Positions 42,128-49,540 of a stretch of 64,000 nt of DNA are shown piece after piece. Under the pieces are notes generated by a model, which did no database searches, was not told the DNA's origin, and worked only from the letters and a program-made list of their open reading frames with translations. Positions within the stretch are counted from its first letter, which is position 1. The number at the start of each line of letters is the position of its first letter. Position numbers and translations under genes: made by a program. Source of the DNA: Pseudophaeobacter flagellatus (GTDB lineage: Bacteria; Pseudomonadota; Alphaproteobacteria; Rhodobacterales; Rhodobacteraceae); NCBI RefSeq assembly GCF_021228235.1, contig NZ_JAJQRG010000006.1, positions 1 to 64,000 on the forward strand, written 5' to 3'.

Positions 42128-42151
42128 CTTTCCCTCTCCCTCATTTAAAAT

Positions 42152-42179
42152 GTGGCAAAGCGATTGCCCGCTTTGCCAC
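42152..42179 (-). promoter_or_regulatory. Intra-operon hairpin between tctC and tctB
   Basis: GTGGCAAAGCG (42152-42162) and CGCTTTGCCAC (42169-42179) form a perfect 11-bp stem with a 6-base loop, 24 bases after the tctC stop. The sequence after it on the minus strand is ATTTTAAAT, so it may stop part of the transcripts and raise the receptor-to-permease ratio. Confidence 0.72.
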
Positions 42180-42202
42180 CAGTTTTCTTGCCTGTACGGG
42201 CC

Positions 42203-43189
42203 TTACAGAAAGCCCAGTTTCTTCATCAGATCGCCAATTGTCTTTTCCTGACCTTCCAGGAAGCTTTTGAAATCATCACCGGAATTATGGATGTTCACCC
42301 AGCCGTTGCGCGCGCGCACCTCTTCCCATTCAGGGGTGTCATACATCTTGGCCAAGGCGTCCTGATACAGTGCCAGCTTGTCTGCCGGCAGACCGGGGGC
42401 GCCAAAGAAGCCGCGCCAGTTGACAAAGCTGGTGTCGATCCCCTGCTCTTTCATGGTCATGGCCTCCGGGGCTGCACCGACGCGTTCCTCTGAGGTGACG
42501 CCAATGATCTTCACTTCGCCCGCGCTCGCCAGATCAACCGCTTCGGAAAACCCGGTGGACAGGGCGGCAATCTCGCCCGACAGCAGCGCTGCCATGGCCT
42601 TGCCGCCCGCATCATAGGGGATGTATTTCACCTCCAGCGCGTCTTTGCCTGCGGCCTCCATCACCATGGCGGCAACCAGATGATCCATGCCGCCAGGCAC
42701 CGAACCGCCACCAATCGCCGTCTTGGAAGGATCAGCATCATAGGCTGCCATCAAATCCGACATGGAGTTGATCGGGCTGTCTTTGCCCACAACAATTGCG
42801 GCGTAATCGCCGATGGTGCCGGCAACCAGCGTCAGGTCGCGGAAATTATGCGGAAAAACACCTGTCAGCGAGCGGATCACGATTGGCGTCGAATTGACCA
42901 TCAAGGTGCCATGGTTGCTTTCGGCGTTTTCGATCAGATAGCCAATCGCCTTGCCACCGCCGCCACCGGACATGTTTTCATAGGAGGCGGTTTCCACCAA
43001 GCCTGCCTTGGTCAAGGCCTCGCCGGTGCCGCGCGCGGTGCCATCCCAACCGCCGCCTGCGCCGCCAGGGATCAGAAAGTGAATGCTGTCCAGTACCTTT
43101 TGCCCATCGGCCAGAACAGGGGCTGCAAAGCCCAGGGTTGCAATGGCACCCGCCAGCAGGGCGCGGCGGCCCAGTTTAAATGTCATCAT
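42203..43189 (-). CDS. tctC: Tripartite tricarboxylate transporter receptor (TctC/Bug family)
   Basis: The 328-residue periplasmic receptor has a signal peptide (1-27, cut after VLA) and the Bug-family features: IHFLIPGGAGGGWDGTAR at the carboxylate-binding loop and GSVPGGMDHLVAAMVMEAAG. ATG at 43189 with GGGAGGA upstream. It gives substrate to TctBA and is divergent from tctD, which probably controls it. Confidence 0.93.
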   Translation of the reverse strand: MMTFKLGRRALLAGAIATLGFAAPVLADGQKVLDSIHFLIPGGAGGGWDGTARGTGEALTKAGLVETASYENMSGGGGGKAIGYLIENAESNHGTLMVNSTPIVIRSLTGVFPHNFRDLTLVAGTIGDYAAIVVGKDSPINSMSDLMAAYDADPSKTAIGGGSVPGGMDHLVAAMVMEAAGKDALEVKYIPYDAGGKAMAALLSGEIAALSTGFSEAVDLASAGEVKIIGVTSEERVGAAPEAMTMKEQGIDTSFVNWRGFFGAPGLPADKLALYQDALAKMYDTPEWEEVRARNGWVNIHNSGDDFKSFLEGQEKTIGDLMKKLGFL

Positions 43190-43251
43190 GTTTTCCTCCC
43201 ATTTGACAACTGTCCGAAAGGCGGCTCAGTTGAAGAGAGGCAAACACAAGA

Positions 43252-43271
43252 ACCTGTCACAGACCTGTCAC
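43252..43271. promoter_or_regulatory. Tandem 9-mers, candidate TctD binding site
   Basis: ACCTGTCAC occurs at 43252-43260 and again at 43263-43271, 11 bases apart, in the gap between tctC and tctD. OmpR-type regulators bind tandem direct repeats with this one-turn spacing. Confidence 0.6.
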
Positions 43272-43296
43272 GCGATTAAAAAAGTGAAATGAGCGC

Positions 43297-43962
43297 ATGA
43301 AATTCCTGCTGGTGGAAGACAATCCTGATCTGGCAGCTGCGGTCTGCGCTCGCCTGCAGCTGGATGGGCATACTATTGATCATGCAGGGACAATTTCGGA
43401 CGCCATCGCTTTTTCAGAGATCGGAGACTACGATCTTATCCTGCTGGATATCATGTTACCGGATGGTGATGGCCGCAGCTTTTTGAAACAGCACCGCGAC
43501 CAGAAACGCGACACCCCGGTCATCGTTCTGACCGCAAGATCGCAGGTTTCCGACAGAATCAGCATGCTGGATCTGGGCGCGGACGACTATGTCACCAAAC
43601 CCTTTGATCACGAAGAACTGCAGGCGCGCTGCCGGGCGGTTTTGCGCCGCAAGGCAGGGGCGGCCCAGACGATTTTACAACTTGCGGATGTGACCTTTAA
43701 TCCGGTGGCCGGCCATGTCACCGTCTGCGGCAAGGCCGTCAGCCTGCGCAACCGGGAATTGCGGCTGCTGGAACTTTTGTTCAACGCACCGGGGCAGATC
43801 TTTCCCAAGCAGAAGCTGGTAGATCGGCTGTTTTCCTATGACGAGGATGTCTCTGCCAATGCCATAGAGGTCTATATCGCGCGGCTGCGCAAACATCTGG
43901 AAGGCTCTGCGCTGAAGATCACCACCCTGCGCGGGCTGGGATATCGGTTGGATCATGGCTGA
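43297..43962 (+). CDS. tctD: OmpR-family response regulator (TctD-like)
   Basis: The 221-residue protein has a receiver domain with the acidic pocket VEDN (7-10), phospho-acceptor Asp51 in LILLDIMLPDGDG and the switch Lys in VTKPFD. A C-terminal winged helix follows (NRELRLLELLFNAPG, then VSANAIEVYIARLRKHLEGS). Divergent from tctC and overlapping the kinase gene by 8 bases. It should activate the TctCBA genes when the kinase senses substrate. Confidence 0.93.
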   Translation: MKFLLVEDNPDLAAAVCARLQLDGHTIDHAGTISDAIAFSEIGDYDLILLDIMLPDGDGRSFLKQHRDQKRDTPVIVLTARSQVSDRISMLDLGADDYVTKPFDHEELQARCRAVLRRKAGAAQTILQLADVTFNPVAGHVTVCGKAVSLRNRELRLLELLFNAPGQIFPKQKLVDRLFSYDEDVSANAIEVYIARLRKHLEGSALKITTLRGLGYRLDHG

Positions 43963-45319
43963 GCCAGGGCAGGTTCAGGGCAGCCTGCGCAATCGCCTTG
44001 CGGTGACGCTGATCGGGGGGGCTGCGCTCTTGGCGCTGCTGCTGTTTTTGGTTGTGCGCAGCTATGCCGCGCAGATCGCCCAACAGGGCCAGGATAGCAT
44101 TCTTACGGCTTCTGTGTCCTCTATTCTGGATGCGGCGGTGCTGCGCGACGATCAGGTCGAGATTGATTTTCCCTATGCAGCCTTTTCCATGCTGACCACC
44201 GCCGCAGATGACCAGGTGTATTACGCCATCTACCGCGATGGTGGCTTCCTGTCGGGATACGCCGACCTGCCGCAGCAGGCCAGCAGCGCCGTCCCAAAAC
44301 AGTTTCAGACCGCGCTGTATGATGGCAAGGCTGTCCGGATTTCCACCGCCTCGCGCACCCTGCTGGGGGCGGATGTCAGAACCCGCATCACTGTTTCGGT
44401 CGCCCAGACCCAGGATGCGCTCTCTGAGACTCTGAACCAGATTTCCACCAATGTGGCCTCTTTTGGCCTTGGGTTTTTCATGCTGGCGGTGCTTTTGTCC
44501 TTTTGGGTCACCTCGGTGACCATTGCCCCACTGAAACGGCTGACAACATCGGTTACCCGGCGCGGGCCGCAGGATCTGAGACCACTCACCAAGCCTGTGC
44601 CCAGCGAGATGCTTCCGCTTGTCAACTCTCTCAACACCCTGATGGGGCGGCTCAATCAGTCTCTGTCGCAATCCGAGGATTTCATCGCCGAAGCCGCCCA
44701 CCGGGTGCGCACACCGCTGGCGACAGTGCGATCCTACGCCGAAACCACGCTGCAGCGGGTCGACAAGGAAGAAAACCGTCAGGCACTGCGCTCGATGGTC
44801 CGGGCCATCGACGAAAGCTCACGCGCGGCGGGGCAACTGCTGGATCATGCCATGATCACCTTTCGCGCCGACCATCTGGAGCACGAAGACCTTGACCTGG
44901 GCGATCTGGTGCAGGAATTGGTGCAACGCCTGACCCCGGTGGCCGAGATGAAGGACATTGACCTGGTGTTGCAGATCGACAGGCCCGTGCGGCTCATTGG
45001 GGACGCGATCCTGCTGCAAAATGCCATTCGCAACCTGATCGACAATGCCCTGAAGTATTCCCCCAGCGAGAGCGTCATTGAAATCTCCGTCACTGCCAGC
45101 CCCAATCCGCAGGTGGCCGTGCGCGATCAGGGGGCGGGCTTTCCCAGCGATGAGATTGCCGATCTCGCCCAGCGGTTTTCACGTGGCAACAATGCCCGCG
45201 GCACCATCGGGTCCGGCCTGGGGCTGACAATCGCCCAGGATGTGGCCGCTGCCCATGGCGGCAGCCTGACCCTGTCCAACACAGCCGGAGGCGGCGCATG
45301 CGTTATATTTTCTGTCTGA
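43955..45319 (+). CDS. tctE: Sensor histidine kinase (TctE-like)
   Basis: The 454-residue kinase has TM1 at about 12-35, a periplasmic part of about 130 residues and TM2 at about 165-190. A DHp domain with His249 in AAHRVRTPLATV follows, then an HATPase domain with N-box (NAIRNLIDNALKYSP), VRDQGAGF and the GSGLGLTIAQ G2 box. It overlaps the response regulator at its start and the next gene (a periplasmic binding protein) by 22 bases at its end. The binding protein is thus a likely third component of the sensing unit. Confidence 0.93.
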   Translation: MAEPGQVQGSLRNRLAVTLIGGAALLALLLFLVVRSYAAQIAQQGQDSILTASVSSILDAAVLRDDQVEIDFPYAAFSMLTTAADDQVYYAIYRDGGFLSGYADLPQQASSAVPKQFQTALYDGKAVRISTASRTLLGADVRTRITVSVAQTQDALSETLNQISTNVASFGLGFFMLAVLLSFWVTSVTIAPLKRLTTSVTRRGPQDLRPLTKPVPSEMLPLVNSLNTLMGRLNQSLSQSEDFIAEAAHRVRTPLATVRSYAETTLQRVDKEENRQALRSMVRAIDESSRAAGQLLDHAMITFRADHLEHEDLDLGDLVQELVQRLTPVAEMKDIDLVLQIDRPVRLIGDAILLQNAIRNLIDNALKYSPSESVIEISVTASPNPQVAVRDQGAGFPSDEIADLAQRFSRGNNARGTIGSGLGLTIAQDVAAAHGGSLTLSNTAGGGACVIFSV

Positions 45320-46329
45320 TCCTTGGGCTCTGGCCACTGGCGCTTTCGGCGCAAAACTGGGAGGATCGCCAGATCTTTCGTGGCGCAGCCCTGCAGGACG
45401 CTGGTGCCAATGCTGACGCGGTGCAGCTGCGTATTCTCTCCAGCACCGACACCGCCTTTTTCACCCCCATCATCCACCGCTTTCTGGCTGATCGCCCAAG
45501 CGTGTCGATTGAATATCTGGTCGCCGGATCAGCGCAGATCGACCATATATTCCGCCAAGACCCGACCCAATATGACCTGATCATTTCCAGTGCCATGGAC
45601 CTGCAATTCAAGCTAACAAATGATGGCTATGCCCAACCGATCGAAGATCTGGTGACCCCCGACTGGGCGCAGTGGCGCCAGAGCCTGTTTGCCTTTACCA
45701 GCGAACCCGCCGCCATTGTCATCCGCCGGGCAGATTTTGACGGCCAGCCCATCCCACAGACCCGACAAGAGCTGATCGAAGCCCTGCGCGCACGCCCCGA
45801 GGTGTTTCGCAACCGGTTAGGCACCTATGACATTCGCCGCTCCGGGCTGGGGTATCTCTTTGCCACCCAGGATGCGCGGGCTTCGGAGACCTATTGGCGC
45901 CTGACAGAAGTCATGGGCAATCTGGGCACCCGGCTATACTGTTGCTCCGGGGACATGATCACCGATCTAGCCAATGGCAAGTTGGCTGTGGCCTATAATG
46001 TGCTGGGCAGCTATGCGCTGGCACGATCCGAAACCGCATCAGCGCTGACGGTGGTTCTGGCGGCGGATTTTCCAACCACCATGATGCGAACAGGCTTTGT
46101 CACCGCCTCGGCACCGCAGCCGGACCTGGCAAAGGAGTTCATCCGGCATCTGATCCAAATCCAAACCGAAGCAGTTGATCCTGAAAGCTTTCTCCTGCCG
46201 CCGCTGATCCAATCCCAGACAATACCGGCGCAATCGACCATCACTCTTGGGCCCGCCCTTATGACCTATCTGGATACGCTCAAGCGGCGCATGTTTTTGA
46301 AAGAATGGACCCGCGCCATCATCCGCTAG
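45298..46329 (+). CDS. Periplasmic binding protein encoded with TctDE
   Basis: The 343-residue exported protein (signal peptide 1-18, cut at LSA-Q) resembles ABC-type iron/2-aminoethylphosphonate-like binding proteins: LRILSSTDTAFFTPIIHRFLADRPSVSIEYLVAG, YDLIISSAMDLQFKLTNDGYAQP and KLAVAYNVLGSYAL. No ABC permease or ATPase is nearby. The gene overlaps tctE by 22 bases, so it is most likely a sensory binding protein that presents ligand to the kinase, as in known three-component systems such as Pgt-type sensors. Two adjacent Cys occur in LYCCSGD. Confidence 0.82.
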   Translation: MRYIFCLILGLWPLALSAQNWEDRQIFRGAALQDAGANADAVQLRILSSTDTAFFTPIIHRFLADRPSVSIEYLVAGSAQIDHIFRQDPTQYDLIISSAMDLQFKLTNDGYAQPIEDLVTPDWAQWRQSLFAFTSEPAAIVIRRADFDGQPIPQTRQELIEALRARPEVFRNRLGTYDIRRSGLGYLFATQDARASETYWRLTEVMGNLGTRLYCCSGDMITDLANGKLAVAYNVLGSYALARSETASALTVVLAADFPTTMMRTGFVTASAPQPDLAKEFIRHLIQIQTEAVDPESFLLPPLIQSQTIPAQSTITLGPALMTYLDTLKRRMFLKEWTRAIIR

Positions 46330-46403
46330 GGGCAATCCTCGCCCCGCGCCTTGCCACAGACCGCCGCCATGCTAACCTTGCACCTGTAGTGAGGAGATTT
46401 TGT

Positions 46404-47021
46404 ATGAGTGTTTTTAGATACGCAGCGCCTATTGCGGTCATGGTTGGCCTCTGGCTGGTTCCATCCGCAAGCGCCGGGAGTGAGGGAGGCGGCGGAGGCG
46501 GCGGCGACTATGGCGGCGGTTCCGGTGCCTCGCAGGGGCTGAACAACGCAACAACCCGCAGTGTTGTCAACATCCTCAACCGGGGGGCCAGTCGCTGTGG
46601 CAGGCTGCCCTGGGTCTATAAATATGATTGCTATCGCTGGGTTTACAAACGTGCGGCGGATAAATTGGCGGGAAATACCGCCTATTCCGAGGCCTATAAG
46701 GCCATGGCCAGCGTAGAAACCAGCCTAGACACCCTGGTGAGACAGAATCGCGACCCCAGCCAGCCCGTGCGGCGCCGGGCGCTGGAAACCTATACTCCGG
46801 TGAAACCCGCAAGCCGCCCCAAGGTGACCCGCGGTGCAGAGCAGGCCCTAGACAGGGCGGAAACTATTTTGCTGCGCTCGCCTGCAAATAAGCAAGTCCA
46901 CTATACCCGCATTGCCGAAGCAGTGAATTCCAACAAGACCTTGCTGCGCTCTGCCCTTCTACCCGGCGGGATAATCCGCTTTGCCGGAATTGTGTTGCAC
47001 CGTCTCCTGCAGCAGACCTGA
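46404..47021 (+). CDS. Secreted Gly-rich hypothetical protein
   Basis: The 205-residue protein has a signal peptide (1-24, cut near ASA-G), then a glycine-rich linker (about 26-43). A folded-looking part with two cysteines follows (SRCGRLPWVYKYDCYRWVYKRAADKL), which could form a disulfide, and then a basic helical C-terminus. ATG 46404 has GAGGAG upstream. No family is recognised. It is probably periplasmic or surface-bound and stands alone between the tct sensing genes and uspA. Confidence 0.72.
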   Translation: MSVFRYAAPIAVMVGLWLVPSASAGSEGGGGGGGDYGGGSGASQGLNNATTRSVVNILNRGASRCGRLPWVYKYDCYRWVYKRAADKLAGNTAYSEAYKAMASVETSLDTLVRQNRDPSQPVRRRALETYTPVKPASRPKVTRGAEQALDRAETILLRSPANKQVHYTRIAEAVNSNKTLLRSALLPGGIIRFAGIVLHRLLQQT

Positions 47022-47090
47022 ACCAGCCTGGCGCCGCTCCCTGATACCAAGGGCAAGGCCCGCGACATCACGGAGCGGCGGATCACAAAG

Positions 47091-47111
47091 ACCAAGGCAT
47101 TCCGCCTTGGT
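47091..47111. terminator. Bidirectional hairpin between convergent genes
   Basis: ACCAAGGC (47091-47098) and GCCTTGGT (47104-47111) form a perfect stem with a 5-base loop in the convergent gap before the uspA-type stop. There is no strong T-run, so termination is assumed from position. Confidence 0.5.
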
Positions 47112-47122
47112 GGCAGTGCCGC

Positions 47123-47533
47123 CTAGCGCACCACATGCACAGCGCAGGCTGCGTGGCGCACCACCTGGCTGGCAGTCGACCCCAGCAGCAGATCCTGCAT
47201 GCCGGGACGATGCGATGCCATGATGATCAGATCCGGCTTGTTCTGCTCTGCCCAGTCCAGGATAGAGCGCCCGGAATGCCCCTCGATCACCTGCCCCACT
47301 GCCTGGTCCGGCAGGGTTTTGGCCAACCCGTCTAGCTCTTGTTGCAGGGCGGCGCGGGCCTGAGCCATGTATTCGGTCGGCAGATATGAAATGGCGTAGC
47401 TCGGAACCTGCTCAACCACATGCAACAGGGTGATTTTGGCGTCTGGCGTCGCCAAAATCTGGGCCAATTTCAACGGCGCAGTGACATCGCGCTCTGGGTC
47501 GAAGGAAATCGGCACGAGAATATTGTGATACAT
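47123..47533 (-). CDS. Universal stress protein (UspA family)
   Basis: The 136-residue protein has the single Usp domain: NILVPISFDPE at the start, ITLLHVVEQVP, and the ATP-loop-like end PDLIIMASHRPGMQDLLLGSTASQVVRHAACAVHVVR (G-2x-G-9x-G type with S/T). ATG 47533 has AAAGGAGG upstream, so the longer frame to 47587 is rejected. A cytoplasmic stress-linked nucleotide-binding protein. Confidence 0.92.
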   Translation of the reverse strand: MYHNILVPISFDPERDVTAPLKLAQILATPDAKITLLHVVEQVPSYAISYLPTEYMAQARAALQQELDGLAKTLPDQAVGQVIEGHSGRSILDWAEQNKPDLIIMASHRPGMQDLLLGSTASQVVRHAACAVHVVR

Positions 47534-47692
47534 AGGAAACCTCCTTTTCTGTTCGCATGAGGGGACATTAGACCGCTTTGACCACACAGGCCTTGATCCA
47601 GGTCACGTCAGGGCTGGCCAAGTTCCATTTCCTGGCCGAACGACGTGATATCCCCACGCCCCACCATCAGATACCTCAGTCAAAGTCTGGCG

Positions 47693-48019
47693 TCAGGGTG
47701 CCTCAAAGGTGGCCGCGACCTCATACATCACTGGCTCAAAGCTGCGGCACAGCTCGTTTATCTTGCGATTGCGCGCGCGCATTTCAGAAGAGCGCAGCAT
47801 CCGCAGGAAATCCTCACGGGTCCGCCACTGTGAATAGTTCGCAATGCGGGTCTGGGCGTCATTCACATGCAGCCCAGCCGCCACGAATCCCGGCTGTTTA
47901 GAGATGAACTCGGCATAGGCATCTTGAAGAGCATCCAGCAGATCCTGGCAGGTTCCCGGCGTCATCTCAAAGGTGGTGATGACTGTCTGGATCTCTGCCG
48001 CATCGGTGATTTTAGGCAT
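47693..48019 (-). CDS. Antibiotic biosynthesis monooxygenase (ABM)-domain protein
   Basis: The 108-residue ferredoxin-like fold protein has the ABM pattern: TTFEMTPGTCQDLLDAL, FISKQPGFVAAGLHVNDAQTRIANYSQWRTREDFLRML. Such small dimers oxidise quinols/aromatics or detoxify reactive compounds. ATG 48019 has GGGAGA upstream. Stand-alone; true activity unknown. Confidence 0.82.
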   Translation of the reverse strand: MPKITDAAEIQTVITTFEMTPGTCQDLLDALQDAYAEFISKQPGFVAAGLHVNDAQTRIANYSQWRTREDFLRMLRSSEMRARNRKINELCRSFEPVMYEVAATFEAP

Positions 48020-48202
48020 TTGGGTCTCCCTCGCTGTTTCGCTGAGTGTGACCAGCCTACGATGGTTGCGGTAAAAAGCGGAACGGTTTTTCAATCGGCT
48101 GATTGCCGATGCCAGAAATACACCTATAACGTGTGTATGGATATTGGAAATTCCGGCGATTTTCTGCCCAGCCTCAGCCCGCTGACCAAAAGGCGGGGCT
48201 GC

Positions 48203-48904
48203 ATGCGGGCACGGGTGCTGATCCTAGGGCTTTGCCTTACGGTGGTGCAGCCGCTGGCCGCCACGGCTGGTGCTTGGAAGCGCCCCAAGGGCGAAGGCTT
48301 TGTAGCCACCAGCCTGATCCTGCGCGACACCGAGCAAGGGCTAGAGCCAGAGCTGAGCTATTATCGCGACTTTGGTGTCACCGGGCAGTTTGACCTTGGA
48401 ATCGACCTCGACCAATCAGACATCCAATCCGGCCATGCGCTTCTGTTTGCCCGCCTGCCGCTGCGTCAGGGCGATGGAGGAACCCAGATTGCTGCGGAAC
48501 TGGCGCTTGGGGCCAATCATGCACAGGGGCTATGGCATCCGATGTATCGCTTCACCCTGTCGGCAGGGCGCGGGGCGAAGACCCGGCTGGGCAATCTCTG
48601 GGGCAACCTCGATCTGATGCTGGAACAGCGCGGCAATGCCGCCCATCCACTGTGGAAACTCGACGGCAGCTTTGGAATGTCGACTGGTCAACGGCTCTCG
48701 CCGCTGCTCAGCTTTGAAACTGCCTTTGGCCAGAATGTTGACTTTAGATATTCAATCACCCCGGCGGTGCGCATCAATCTGGCCGGGCTATCGGTCTGGG
48801 GCAAGCAGCCGTTTGAGACCAGCGACCTGACCATCGGCCTTGAATATCGGCGCAGCCCCCGGCAAAGTCTGGGCCTTAAGATCGCCCTCTGGCAGCGGTT
48901 CTGA
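48203..48904 (+). CDS. Exported hypothetical protein, probably beta-rich
   Basis: The 233-residue protein has a signal peptide (RVLILGLCLTVVQPLAATAGA, about 4-24). The mature part is full of alternating hydrophobic strands (FVATSLILRD, FDLGIDLDQSD, HALLFARLPL, DLTIGLEYRRS, LGLKIALWQRF) and ends in Phe. This suggests a small outer-membrane barrel or a periplasmic beta protein. An upstream ATG at 48137 would add 22 residues and hide the signal peptide, so I chose 48203. No family is recognised. Confidence 0.68.
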   Translation: MRARVLILGLCLTVVQPLAATAGAWKRPKGEGFVATSLILRDTEQGLEPELSYYRDFGVTGQFDLGIDLDQSDIQSGHALLFARLPLRQGDGGTQIAAELALGANHAQGLWHPMYRFTLSAGRGAKTRLGNLWGNLDLMLEQRGNAAHPLWKLDGSFGMSTGQRLSPLLSFETAFGQNVDFRYSITPAVRINLAGLSVWGKQPFETSDLTIGLEYRRSPRQSLGLKIALWQRF

Positions 48905-48946
48905 TCCGGCCAGCGCCGATTTGCACCGCATAAATGGACGGCAGAA

Positions 48947-49450
48947 ATGGACCGCATGACCAACCCAATCCGCCCCACCGATGATGCCGCCCGTGCCCTG
49001 GCCCAACAGCTGATGCGCGACGCGCGCAGCGCCGCATTGGGCACAGTGACCTCAGAAGGCTGCCCGCTGGTAACCCGGGTTGCCTTTGGCCTAAGCCCCG
49101 CCGGGCACCCAATCAGCCTAATCTCCAGCCTGGCACAGCACAGCCAGATCCTGCGCAACAACCCGGCCTGCTCGCTCTTGGTTGGCGACCCCGGCCCCAA
49201 GGGCGACCCGCTGACCCATCCCCGGATCAGCCTTGTTGGCCGCGCCACCTTTATCGACCGACAAAGCCCCGCGCATCCGCACCTGGCAGCGCATTATCTA
49301 CGCAGCCACCCCAAAGCCAAGCTCTACATTGATTTTTCAGACTTTTCCTTTGTGCAATTCGCACTGGATCTGGGCTATCTGAATGGTGGATTTGGCAAGG
49401 CCTTTCACCTTAACCCGGCAGATCTGATCCCGCCCAGCGCCCCCCAATAA
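48947..49450 (+). CDS. HugZ-like pyridoxamine 5'-phosphate oxidase-fold protein
   Basis: The 167-residue split-barrel protein shows a start AARALAQQLMRDARSAALGTV, the core CPLVTRVAFGLSPAGHPISLISSLAQHSQILRNNPACSLLVGDPGPKGDPLTHPRISL, and an FSFVQFALDLGYLNGGFGKAF end. These fit the HugZ/CREG-like branch, which binds FMN or haem and includes haem-degrading enzymes. No haem-uptake genes are adjacent, so a general flavin/haem-binding role is all that can be said. Confidence 0.82.
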   Translation: MDRMTNPIRPTDDAARALAQQLMRDARSAALGTVTSEGCPLVTRVAFGLSPAGHPISLISSLAQHSQILRNNPACSLLVGDPGPKGDPLTHPRISLVGRATFIDRQSPAHPHLAAHYLRSHPKAKLYIDFSDFSFVQFALDLGYLNGGFGKAFHLNPADLIPPSAPQ

Positions 49451-49540
49451 AGGGATCCGGCAGCGACAAACCAGGGAAACAACGTGCCCTTCCCCGGTCG
49501 CCTTTTGTGCCGCGCAGACGGGCGCTTTTTGGGATCGGCG

